From: Larix sibirica
Taxonomy: Eukaryota; Streptophyta; Pinopsida; Pinales; Pinaceae
Reading direction: 5' to 3'
DNA length: 11,533 bases
Assembly: GCA_004151065.3 (NCBI GenBank)
Contig: NWUY0300071144.1
Span: 1 to 11,533 of the forward strand
Position numbers and translations under genes: made by a program. Shown piece after piece: positions 1-7,915 of this stretch (the stretch's first letter is position 1; each line of letters opens with the position of its first letter). Below the pieces are notes generated by a model. That model saw only the letters and a program-made list of their open reading frames with translations. It was not told the origin of the DNA and made no database searches.

Positions 1-1002
1 ATCATGGTTCAAGAAGCTATCCATTCGAGCACGGAAAAAAAACATCAAGGTATGGCCATAAAGTTGGACATGGCCAATGCCTTTGACAGAGTAAACCACA
101 AATTCCTCTTTGACATTATGCTCAAATTTGGTTTCTCTAGCAGGTTTGTTAGATGGGTCAAATCCTGTGTTCACAACCCCTGGATTTCCCCGTTGGTTAA
201 TGGTATACCTACTGAATTCTTCATGGCAACCAGAGGACTGCAACAAGGTTTCCCTCTCTCGCCTTTCCTATACCTTCTGGTAGCATAATCTATGAGCAGG
301 AAGCTTCAAGCTCTCCAAGAGATGGGAGATCTTAAAGGAATTCGGGTGGTTCATGGATTAAAACCGGTTAATCACTCACAATTCGCTGACGACACGATTC
401 TGCTCGGAGGTGCATCCACGATTGTAGCTAAGCGTTTTAACAATATGCTCTCTACCTTCCTCAAAGCCTCCGATGGCAAGGTTAATGTTGACAAGTCCAA
501 AATATATGGCTGGAATTGCTCCCCGGGAATCGTGGCGAGAATCTCTAGGATTCTTAGTTTCGAGGGAGTGGAGGATTGGAACTCCTTCTTATATATGGGA
601 ATTCCCATTTTCAAAGGAAAAAAGAAAGTGACAGATTGGCAAGGACTTATAGAAAAATTAAAAGCTAAAATCAATGCATGGGGCTCTAGATGGCTAAATA
701 TCGTTGGCAAGCTTGTTCTCATTAAATCTATTCTCTCTGCCTATCCCTTATACAACTGCTCCATCTCGCTTGCTCCAAAGACGGTCATGTTGAAAATCAT
801 AAAAGAACTCAAAAACTTTCTTTGGCAAGGTGGAAAAAATAACAAAACAAAAAAATTCCATCTAATCAAGTGGGAGACGGTCTGCAGACCTAAGAGTCAT
901 GGAGGAACAGGAATAAAAGACCCCACTCAAATGAATTTGGCACTAGGTGCCAAAATCCTTTGGAGAATCATCTATGGAAAGTTGACATGGTGGAAGAGAT
1001 TT
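1..1002 (+). pseudogene. LINE-A ORF2, reverse transcriptase part (broken)
   Basis: This is the palm and thumb region of the target-primed reverse transcriptase, which copies LINE RNA into DNA at a nicked chromosomal site. Frame 1 shows motif A (KLDMANAFDRV; catalytic Asp at 67-69), motif B (RGLQQGFPLSP, about 232-264) and motif C (FADD; Asp-Asp at 388-393). These are followed by the typical WL.I.GKLVLIKS block, FLWQGG, KWE.VCRPKSHGGTGIKD and LALGAKILWR. The position after QG is Phe, where related elements often have Asp or Cys. An in-frame TAA at 286-288 interrupts the strand just after motif B, at a place where plant L1s usually read LVAE. The frame ends in a stop at 1003-1005 caused by a frameshift, and the continuation is in frame 3 from about 999. 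The fingers are cut off by the window edge. The family assignment is secure; function is lost. Confidence 0.92.
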
Positions 1003-1832
1003 TAAATAAAAAATATATGCAGGGAATCATAAAAAGATGTGTGGATAACATTGACTTTGAGAGAAAAGGCACCTCCATTTGGAACCTGTGCAAGAAAGCC
1101 GCCCCTATTATTCAAAATAATCTCTACTGGTCACTCAGAAATGGAAAGAAAATTAAAATATGGGAAGACAAGTTTTGCTCAAATCCACCAGAGAATAAAA
1201 TCCATGTTTTCAGTGATCTAAAAAACTGGATGGATCTAGAAGGTATTCGTACTCTACACGACTTATCCAGATGGTCGGAGAGTGGGGAGTGGAATGGTTG
1301 GAGGAACTTAGAACCCCTAGACCACCTTCTTCAGGACTTCAACCTCCTTCTCTCCCTTTTCCATGGATCCATTCATGTTCATCTTTCTATGAAAGACTGT
1401 CGGAGTTGGGGGTGCTTTGGCTCTTACTCAGTGAAGGAAGGATACAATCATCTAGATTCAATCAACAATCAAAGCAGCAAAGACAGGAAATGGGATAGAG
1501 TTTGGAATAATGACGAGCTTCCTAAAGTCAATCTTTTCAATTGGATTTTGGCTCATAGAAAGATTCTTACAACTGAGAACTTGAAGAAAAGAGGAATCAA
1601 AGGTCCCGCCAGATGTATTCTTTGCAAAAATGCAGAGGAAACAATCGATCACCTCTTTATTGACTGTAGCTTCTCAAAAGAGGTTTGGCATCAGGCCTTT
1701 CTTATTATTCAACCTGGTCTCATTCTCCCCACCAACTTGAATGACCTCTTCGGCAATTGGAATCTCTTCTACTCTAAATCATTCGCCAAGAAACCTGACT
1801 TCAAACGAGCCTGGATCACCTTCCCCAAATTT
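999..1832 (+). pseudogene. LINE-A ORF2, thumb-to-zinc-finger part (zf-RVT), frame-shifted
   Basis: This continues ORF2 in frame 3. The motif WKR at the end of the previous frame runs into ILNKKYM here if about one base was lost near 1000. The segment contains W....GKKIKIWEDKF (about 1131-1173), SYSVKEGY (about 1425-1448) and the zf-RVT region with WDRVW...LPKVNLFNW. Its zinc ligands follow C-x2-C-x8-H-x4-C: Cys at 1614, Cys at 1623, His at 1650, Cys at 1665. A Trp follows seven residues after the last Cys, as is usual. Homology runs to FKRAWITFPKF (end about 1832). The expected block IC.WKLWNARNK then resumes in frame 2 at 1835 with too few bases between, consistent with a small deletion (about 7 nt by comparison with the usual spacing; inference). 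In plant L1s this domain follows the RT, and its exact role is not established. Confidence 0.85.
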
Positions 1833-1834
1833 AG

Positions 1835-2563
1835 AAGCTTTGGAACGCCAGGAACAAAGAGATCTTCAAGGAGAGCAGAACCACCACTGGCAAGGTGCTC
1901 TCATCTGCCAAAGCTCTCTGGGTGGACACCTTAAAGATGAAAGGAATGAAGAATTTGGCAAAAGAGCCTCTAAGTGTTGAAGAGAAAATCTGGGTGGCTG
2001 ACCTCCTAATTTCGTACTACCCTTCCACGCCATCCCTCCACAAAAATCAAAATACGCAAAACTGGAAAATCAGACTTGAGCATAAAGAATTTCAGGATTG
2101 GAAGAAAAACTGTGAAAGACATAAACTCTTCTTTGATGGAGCCTCAAAAGGCAATCTTGGGTTGGCAGGTGCAGGGGGAGCTCTCCTAGACTCTGAAGGA
2201 AACAAGATGATGGACTATGCATGGGGGATCGGGAAAAAGACCAACAATGACATGGAATGGCTTGCGTTACTCAAAGGAATCGACATCGCTAAGGAAAACA
2301 ACGTCCGGGACCTAGTTGCAATCGGCGACTCACTCCTAGTGATCAAAGAAGCAAGGGCCCTTGCAAAGAAAAACCATCAACCCTCCTCCAAATTTCATTT
2401 TCAATTCTTCCACAAGATAAAAGATCTCAATTCTATCTCTCTCTATCACATTCTGAGAAGCAACAATGAGCAAGCTGATTCCATGGCAAATATCGGAGCT
2501 GGCCTGAATTGCGGCATCCTGATTAAGAATGGGCAACATCCCACAATGGAATGGGTACCTTAA
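1835..2563 (+). pseudogene. LINE-A ORF2, C-terminal RNase H domain (intact reading frame)
   Basis: This is the ORF2 end in frame 2, from KLWNARNKEIF to the TAA at 2561-2563. RNase H degrades the RNA strand of the RNA-DNA hybrid made during reverse transcription. The fold is the plant L1 'archaea-like' type. The first strand is KLFFDGASKGNLG with Asp at 2135. It is followed by TNNDMEW with Glu at 2255, AIGDSLLVIKEA with Asp at 2327, and NNEQADSMAN with the last Asp at 2477. All four DEDD residues are present, with D-E spacing 40 and D-D spacing 64, identical to LINE-B. One oddity is DME where most relatives have a small residue before Glu (NN.AE). This stretch of the frame is open, but it is separated from the RT by frameshifts, so it is a piece of a dead ORF2. 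The 3' end overlaps the start of ORF3. Confidence 0.9.
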
Positions 2564-2566
2564 TTC

Positions 2567-2641
2567 CCACTTATCAACCCACCCTTGGGTATCACCCTTG
2601 GATCTTGCTCCTATTAATTGGCATAGTCTCGACCATCTCAA
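2567..2641 (+). repeat. Direct repeat 1, copy a (75 bp)
   Basis: This begins four bases after the ORF2 stop. It matches 2763-2837 at 71 of 75 positions by hand count with no gap (offset 196). Read as HLSTHPW...LDHL, the four differences are one Val/Ala codon (gta/gcg, two bases) and two synonymous changes. That argues this is the coding frame. The copies stop matching after CATCTCAA. Confidence 0.9.
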
Positions 2642-2761
2642 TCACCTGGCTAATGGAACCTACGGTCAAATTCACTATCTTCCCAAGATCGCGTCCCTCA
2701 TTCCCAAGGAAAATACGACGGCGTCTGCAGCCTGGATTCTCCCGTCCCGCATGCGAAAATT

Positions 2762-2762
2762 N
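2762..2762. other. Ambiguous base (N) at the left edge of the duplicated segment
   Basis: A single N lies immediately before repeat 1 copy b. Together with the N at 3080 it brackets a 317-bp stretch made only of repeated sequence. It probably marks a contig join or an unresolved base in the assembly. Confidence 0.9.
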
Positions 2763-2837
2763 CCACTTATCAACCCACCCTTGGGCGTCACCCTTGGATC
2801 TTGCTCCTATTAATTGGCATAGTCTTGATCATCTCAA
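2763..2837 (+). repeat. Direct repeat 1, copy b (75 bp)
   Basis: This is the second copy of 2567-2641, about 95 % identical. It starts at the base after the N at 2762. Unlike copy a, it runs through only four more bases (GCAA) into repeat 2, in one open frame (LDHLKQNGFEQEPGKFW). This junction may preserve the original order of ORF3. Confidence 0.9.
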
Positions 2838-2841
2838 GCAA

Positions 2842-3079
2842 AACGGTTTCGAGCAGGAACCAGGGAAATTTTGGTGCCCGTTTGAAGCCAACGACAATCA
2901 GATCTTCGACGGTTCTACACAACCCAGCTCTCTGCATAAATTGGGTGGCAACTTTGGGGAGACAGCAATTGGCAAACTTTGGAATGTGACGGAAGATAAC
3001 GCAGGTATTGTGAAACTTGACTCCCCTTGTGGACCAGAAAGTCCCCCCCCTGGTGTTCTCTCTCATCTGCAAGATATTG
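2842..3079 (+). repeat. Direct repeat 2, copy a (238 bp)
   Basis: This matches 3250-3487 with a constant offset of 408 bases (136 codons) and no gap, at about 79 % identity by hand count. Both copies read in frame 1, from NGFE through GKLWN to GVLSHLQDI. Similarity ends exactly at the N at 3080. The last 21 codons (LDSP...LQDI) differ at seven positions, all synonymous. Confidence 0.9.
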
Positions 3080-3080
3080 N
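3080..3080. other. Ambiguous base (N) at the right edge of the duplicated segment
   Basis: A single N sits at the point where similarity between the two copies of repeat 2 ends. Downstream, 3081-3249 has no recognisable relation to the segment that follows the second copy. Confidence 0.9.
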
Positions 3081-3249
3081 CGCACTGGAAGTGGTTCAGG
3101 GGAATGGGAACAGTGACAAGGAGAGTCATGGATCTCTGGTTAACAAGATGAGGCATGTCTGTCATGGACAGCCCAAACCCATTGAAAATAGCAGAGGTTG
3201 GGTTCAGTAGGGCATTGGGCAATTGATGAATCCTGTTATCGGCATGCAG

Positions 3250-3487
3250 AATGGTTTCGAATAGGACCCTGGGAAAATTTGGCGTCCTCTTGACGCCATC
3301 AATAATCAAAACTTCGGTGGCTCTACTCACCTCGGCTCCTTGCAGCACTTGGGTGACAACATTGGGGAGTCAGTAGTTGGCAAACTTTGGAATGCAGTTG
3401 AGGAAAACGTGGGTGTTGTGAACCTGGACTCCCCATGTGGGCCGGAAAGTCCTCCTCCTGGAGTTCTCTCTCATCTGCAAGATATTG
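3250..3487 (+). repeat. Direct repeat 2, copy b (238 bp), joined to the coiled-coil tail
   Basis: This copy of 2842-3079 leads directly, in the same frame, into the coiled-coil part of ORF3. Its fifth codon is TAG (3262-3264) where copy a has CAG, a C-to-T change. A weak third relative may lie at about 2705-2760, where aaggaaaatacgacggcgtc...cctggattctcc resembles the segment around gaggaaaacgtgggtg...cctggactcccc. That third match is only suggestive. Confidence 0.88.
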
Positions 3488-3792
3488 AAGCTCAGGTCTA
3501 TTGGCTGAGAGGCGAGAATAAATACCTAAAGAAAACTATCTCTCACCTAGCCACCTTTGTCCAAATTGAAAATTATGAGGTTGGAAACAACAATAGCAAA
3601 ATGAAGGAGTACTTTGATGGCATTGCTGGAAAAATGGAGTCTATGCAGAGCTGTGTCAGGATTGTAGAAGCCAAGGTGGATTGCATTCAGACCAGCAAGA
3701 GCAACAACCCTTCTGTCATTCTGGGAATGGAGGACAATGTGAATCTAGCCTCAAGCAGCAAGAAAAAGCCCCGATGTTCTGCAGAGAAGTGA

Positions 3793-4031
3793 ACTTCGGT
3801 TTTCCTTCTAGCTACTACTTTTCTTAATGTTAAATATGTAAACAGTTTTTATAGCAGTCAGTCATCTTCTCTTTCTAAAACATATATGTATCTATGGTTT
3901 CTGCGAAGTGTAAGACTGGATTCGAGGTGCCCTCTTCCCTCCTTTTGATGGGTATAGTCTTCCCATTTTTGTAACATACCTTCTTTTTTAATATAAATCT
4001 TCTTACTCGTTTCTGTAAAAAAAATGAAAAA
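3793..4031 (+). other. LINE-A 3' UTR and A-rich 3' end
   Basis: The stretch from the ORF3 stop to the A-tail is T-rich and non-coding. Near its end is CTTTTTTAATATAAA (3983-3998), which also resembles a polyadenylation signal, then about 18 bases and the A runs at 4017-4024 and 4027-4031. LINE-B ends in the same way (CTTTTTAATAGAAT, then about 20 bases and an A run), so the 3' boundary is believable. L1 elements end in A tails because priming uses poly(A) RNA. Confidence 0.7.
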
Positions 4032-4252
4032 GTACTTTTAAAATATTTTAAACCTCCAATATAAACCCACATACTATGATATTGTTTTACTAGTGAATCC
4101 CCGTGGGAGAATCCATGGCCCTATGGAAACCATCCCAATAATAATGTTTGCTATGAATTGCATATTTCAAAGGATTTTATACTAATGAATGCTATCGCTT
4201 ACATTATCGTTGGTAATGGTAAAGTTATGTGAAGAAGCATTACATATCTTAG

Positions 4253-4381
4253 TGCACTATGGTGAACAATATTTTCATGTCTCCTAGATTGAAGAGGTGC
4301 ACCATTGTGAACAACCTTGCATTATGGTGAACAATGTTTTCATGTCTTTTGGATTGAAGAGGTGTACCATTATGAACAAGC
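4253..4381 (+). repeat. Tandem duplication, unit about 65 bp, two copies
   Basis: Copy 1 at 4253-4316 and copy 2 at 4318-4381 differ at 8 of 64 positions by hand count, with no gap. Both contain tgc.y.tatggtgaacaat.ttttcatgtct and gattgaagaggtg.accatt.tgaacaa. Seven of the eight differences are transitions. No coding frame runs through both units on the + strand. Confidence 0.88.
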
Positions 4382-4910
4382 CTACTATATCTTTTAGTTT
4401 ATATGAAAACAAAAGTGGAATTATAGAGTTCAATTTGTTAATTTTCGTTTGAAATAAAATTTTGTTAACACTCATGTATTAAACACTGAAGACATATTCT
4501 ATGTTTGTTGCTTGAGGTTGGAGACACAAGATGAGGGTGGTTCATAGGTCTATGAAGCAATATAAATGGAGTATGGTAATGCATAATCAAAATTGATATG
4601 GAGCATCTAAATAAACATACAAATGATTGTGTATGAAAAAGTGCTTGATTTGATTCATTATAATTAGATAAAGTCTAAAAGGAGTTTCAAACATCGTTTG
4701 CTTAAAAATACAATGATAATAGAAGTTAGATAAGTAAAATTAAAATAGACAAGTAATATAATAATAAAAGTGAATAAATTTTGATTATTTAGAAAACATG
4801 ATTAACAATGAACATCAATCTCTATCATTGTGACATTGTGCTACGTAATAGAATAATGATAATACAAATAATTGATCATTGAGGAATCATACTTACATAA
4901 TAAAATAAAT

Positions 4911-4927
4911 TAATAATAATAATAATA
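4911..4927 (+). repeat. (TAA)n microsatellite
   Basis: This is a run of about five and a half TAA units, embedded in a longer A/T-only stretch (about 4896-4935). Confidence 0.85.
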
Positions 4928-5050
4928 AAATAAATTGCTAGTAGGTCTCGGTCATTGACGATACACGGGATGGTCAATAATGAACATCTTTCTTTATTTT
5001 ATTTTATATACCTCGTGAAAGGGAATGCTTTGATAAAATTGCGGATAATG

Positions 5051-5400
5051 GCCGTTTAATAAAATCAAACACAAGAAAATAAATCTCTAGTTGGAGAGGT
5101 GGTAGTTTTTAACTTGGGTTGTGCCGTTCTCGTGTTAGATGTCTCTACACGTCCATCTCCATATTCAAATTCCTTCTCATGTTATTTTGCTTACTCGTGT
5201 TTTGGCATGCCACGTTGCCCTCTCCTCCTCAACGCTTTACTTGCTCTAATCGCTCCAACCCTAATATTACCAATTTGTGGTAGATATATAAAAGAATTAA
5301 ATATGTTTTAATGACTCCATGCCTACTATTACCAATTTTGGTAGAGATATCAAAGGGTTAAATATATGGTAGGACAGGAATTCGAGATTTGGATGGTAAT
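5051..5400. other. Less AT-rich, pyrimidine-rich segment with a short imperfect tandem repeat
   Basis: About 5095-5260 is richer in C and T than its surroundings (TCTCCTCCTCAACG, CGCTCCAACCC). A reading frame of 70 codons passes through it, but it starts at GTG, has no recognised motif and is probably accidental. It could be a remnant of a promoter, UTR or transposon end; nothing decides this. Confidence 0.4.
5265..5367 (+). repeat. Imperfect tandem repeat, spacing about 62 bp
   Basis: The segment at 5265-5305 (TATTACCAATTTGTGGTAGA, continuing ATAT...TTAAATATG) recurs at 5327-5367 (TATTACCAATTTTGGTAGAG, continuing ATAT...TTAAATATATG) with small gaps. Each copy contains a short inverted motif, TACCAA...TTGGTA. 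Confidence 0.7.
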
Positions 5401-6480
5401 GGACTAAATTCATAATAAATTATAATACCATTAATATATATTAAAGGTGTTAATAATCAATACATAATAAGCGGAGTTGAGAGTGTATTTTTATAAGATG
5501 AAAAGATTAGAGTGAGAAAGTTAATAATGTAGAATATTATGTTACTTCCAATTATAATTTCATTTCATTAAAAGTGATACTTTATAAATAAGATTGGTCT
5601 TTATGTATATTTTTGTGTTTGAATAAAGTTGAATGGAATAAAAAACAGTGTAATAGTTAAGGGTCGAGTCATGAATATGAATGTTTATTTGGTGAGAAAT
5701 GGAGCACGGAAGTTGTAGGGAAACACAGTTCGGTCGAATTTTAAATATTTTTCGATCGATCTATTTAATATTTTTGGGCGAAATAATTGCTCTAAGATTT
5801 TTTTGACATAGTATGTGCTATTTTGTCTATGTAATTGGGCTCTATATATTTAAAGTTTCTATTATACTTTTTTCAATGATTTGTTTTTTGAAAAAAAATT
5901 CTGTCAAGGACTTTATTTTCATCAAACATTTAATATGAAAGAAATACAAAATTTAACAAATAAAAATCTATAAAATTTAGTGGTGCTCATTTTATTTTTG
6001 TTTTTCAATGGGGGATAAATATTAGCTAGTGAATGAATTCTCCTTCTTCTCCTTGATTGGTGTTCATTTAATTACTATTTTTTGTGAAATAGTCCAAACA
6101 TTATAATTTTTGGACTTTTGAACTATAATCATAGGGATTATGACTAAAATGATTAGTCCTTGAGTTCCCCTTTAAAAGAAAAAATACAAGAACTTCATCA
6201 TAAAAATAATCCTATATCATATTTTAACTCCTTATAGTAACTATAAATGCCAGTCCCATAGGAATTCATCTAGAGTCACAATACCTACATTGTAATTTTC
6301 CTATAACAATGATGTACACAAATTTTGAAATTTTAGAGTATTAGTAATGTACCTCTAAAGACTTCTACAAATAATCAATTTAGTTTCCAAGTTTGTTCCT
6401 CAATATTTTTTGGCTTGGCAAACCACTTAATGAACATTGATTTATTGGCATGATCAATTTTTTCCTTGAAAATAAATGCT
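5401..6480. other. AT-rich intergenic DNA, nothing recognised
   Basis: I see no long reading frame on either strand, no RNA gene and no clear repeat. Short A- and T-runs are frequent. Confidence 0.65.
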
Positions 6481-7150
6481 TGTTTTCATTGAGAATGTAT
6501 GATTAAAGCTTGAGCATAATCTCTACCAGGAAGTTGCTATGCCCAATTGACACTACAATCTCTTATAGTGTAAGTTGATTTTGCTTGAGTTGAATGGTCT
6601 TTTTTAGTTGTTCCTTTGAATTGTCGGTTAACAAAAGTATTCCAATTTTTGCATTGATAGAACACTTGAGCTTGACCTCGATTGAAAAAATGAACTAACC
6701 ATTTTTAATTTAGATTGAACCTTCCATTCCTTCAATTCTAAGTTTTCCTTACATGTTCCCTCTACATTCACATGGATAGCCTAAATTAGTTTTCCCCTAA
6801 ACACAAACACATATAAGATAACCCCAATGAAAACGGTTTATAGGTAACTTTTCAATTATCTATAGATTGGTTGGGGAAGAAATTCCACCCTAAGAACTCA
6901 ATCAAATTGCTAGTGAAGTGTTGGTTGTGACATGACATCCCCTCGCTTCTTCCAAACCTCCCTTAATTGATTTGGGGATGGAACGCATTTCTTTGATGGA
7001 AAAAAGGTTCTCCCTATTGAAATTAGATGCCCTACAATATTCATTTTTGCCACTCATCTCAACAACCTCATCTTGCAGGAAATTCAATGTTCCAATTAGT
7101 TGTGATAGGGTTGATTATGCCCAAAAAATTATCTCAATCTAGGGTTGACT
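6481..7150. other. Left flank of the LINE-B insertion, possible decayed sequence on the minus strand
   Basis: On the minus strand a 61-codon frame lies at 6902-7087, and the region 6480-6780 gives broken open stretches. No motif is recognised and stops are frequent. This may be an old transposon remnant. No LINE protein motif is visible here, which supports placing the 5' end of LINE-B at 7168. Confidence 0.35.
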
Positions 7151-7167
7151 AATATCCATGTCCCAAT
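7151..7167 (+). repeat. Target-site duplication of LINE-B, left copy
   Basis: AATATCCATGTCCCAAT here and AATATCCATGTTCCAAT at 9890-9906 match at 16 of 17 positions. The two leading As overlap the A-tail on the right side, so the unambiguous part is 15 bp. The single difference is C versus T. A duplication of this size directly after a poly(A) run is typical of L1 target-primed insertion. Confidence 0.85.
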
Positions 7168-7915
7168 TACCTATAGGGATGAAATAGGAAGGAAGATCCA
7201 TGATACTCTAATGACTCGTTGTATTAGGATTCAGAGCAGTAAGGATATTCTCCTATGGGGGTACTGCCCTAAGGGAATGTTCACTATCAAGGAAGCTTAT
7301 ACTCTCCAGAATACACTGCTAAACCGATCAATTGATAACACCTAGAAATATCTGTGGAATGCCAAACTTTGGCTGAAAATTACCCTTTTTCTTTGGTTAA
7401 TTTTGAAGGGTAAAATCCTCACTTGGGATAATATTCTTAAATGTGGTTTTGAAGGTCCATCCTTCTGTGTACTATGCAGAAATCAAAATGAAACCATAGT
7501 GCACCTATTGGATGGTTGTGGTTTCGTGTCTACTCTCTAGGATAAGGGAGCTACTCTTTTTCGCATGACTGATAGAGTTAGAAATGAACCTACTGAAACG
7601 ATTAAACTGTGGCATGACAAACCTTTTCATGGAAGAATTCTCAATAGGATTTGGCAGCTCTTTCCAGGGTTTATTATGTGGGAAATCTGGAAGGAACGCA
7701 ACAAAAGGATTTTTACTGATAAGAGTAATAACTAGAAGACTGTTTGGGGAAACATACAAGGGGGTATTAATGAAACACTACAACTTATGGTATGGACTGA
7801 ACAGGATATCAAAATCGCTGATAGTGAGTTGAGAATTATTAAAAACTAGAGTATCACTAAGCTTCCCTGTCATACTGGTCGTATCCAGTCTGGTCGTCTC
7901 TCCACTGATAGCCCG
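7168..7915 (+). pseudogene. LINE-B ORF2 fragment: zf-RVT region and linker
   Basis: Frame 2 shows DILLWGYCPKGMFTIKEAYT, the usual start of the zf-RVT region. It continues with LW.KITLFLWLILKGKILTWD and the zinc ligands C-x2-C-x8-H-x4-C (Cys 7466, Cys 7475, His 7502, Cys 7517). The linker WQLFPGFIMWEIWKERNKRIF (about 7652-7714) is standard for plant L1s. There is no frameshift. Three TAG codons interrupt it at 7343, 7538 and 7733, and a fourth at 7847. The first two fall exactly where LINE-A has Trp (W...W before the finger; Trp seven residues after the last Cys). Each TAG is preceded by C. The 5' edge is the insertion truncation at 7168, so no genuine start codon exists. Confidence 0.88.

Larger units (their letters stand above)
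2529..3792 (+). pseudogene. LINE-A ORF3: extra reading frame after RNase H, rearranged, coiled-coil C terminus
   Basis: I do not recognise this protein. An ATG at 2529 opens frame 3 (MGNIPQWNGYLNSHLSTHPW), 35 nt inside the end of ORF2 and +1 to it. That reading frame is continued by repeat copies in frame 1 (HLSTHPW...LDHL at about 2763-2837, then NGFE...GKLWN...LDSPCGPESPPPGVLSHLQDI at 2842-3079 and again at 3250-3487). It ends in a frame-1 tail to the TGA at 3790-3792. The tail (about 3470-3720) has heptad-like hydrophobic spacing (HLQDIEAQVYWLRGENKYLK, then KMKEYFDGIAGKMESM) that suggests a coiled coil. It closes with a basic KKKPR (3760-3774) that could be a nuclear signal. The downstream repeat has a TAG at 3262 where the upstream copy reads CAG. 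As it stands it cannot make one protein. Alternatives are a captured host exon or a second transposon fragment. The coding nature is supported by synonymous-only change in part of the repeat. Confidence 0.55.
1..4031 (+). mobile_element. LINE-A: L1-type non-LTR retrotransposon, 5' part outside the window
   Basis: The order is reverse transcriptase, zinc-binding tail, RNase H, extra ORF3, 3' UTR and A-tail, all on the + strand, with no LTRs. This is the layout of plant L1 LINEs that carry an RNase H domain. The sequence enters the element inside the RT domain just before motif A, so the 5' UTR, ORF1, endonuclease and RT fingers, if present, lie upstream. The 3' end is placed at the A-rich run 4017-4031 (eight A, TG, five A). 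A target-site duplication cannot be tested because the 5' end is not in the window. The copy is dead: one nonsense codon and two frameshifts in ORF2, and rearranged repeats in ORF3. Confidence 0.9.
4032..5050. other. AT-rich intergenic DNA, no gene seen
   Basis: This stretch is strongly AT-rich, with stops in all frames. I see no protein motif, tRNA or terminal inverted repeat. It contains a 65-bp tandem duplication (4253-4381) and an AAT microsatellite (4911-4927), followed by TTTTATTTTATA-type runs near 4995-5010. A short antisense reading frame at 4284-4475 falls in the tandem repeat and is not credible as a gene. Confidence 0.7.

Noticed and set aside
2551-2640. Frame-1 reading with a membrane-like hydrophobic run (WILLLLIGIVSTISITWLM)
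   Set aside because: The same DNA reads in another frame as HLSTHPW...LDHL, and that frame keeps synonymous differences between repeat copies and continues into the rest of ORF3. The hydrophobic run is a shadow of it.
2788-3348. Long open frame on the minus strand across the repeats
   Set aside because: It spans both Ns and the repeats, has no recognised motif, and is antisense to the frame that shows synonymous change.
4081-4140. Possible CRISPR-like or regulatory repeats in the intergenic DNA
   Set aside because: There are no regularly spaced repeats. The context is clearly a plant nuclear genome with LINEs.
5099-5311. 70-codon Cys/Leu-rich frame
   Set aside because: It has a GTG start, no motif, and low-complexity pyrimidine-rich DNA beneath it. 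It is most likely accidental.
6902-7087. 61-codon frame on the minus strand
   Set aside because: It is short, with no homologue recognised and stops on both sides. It is kept only as a note on the flank.
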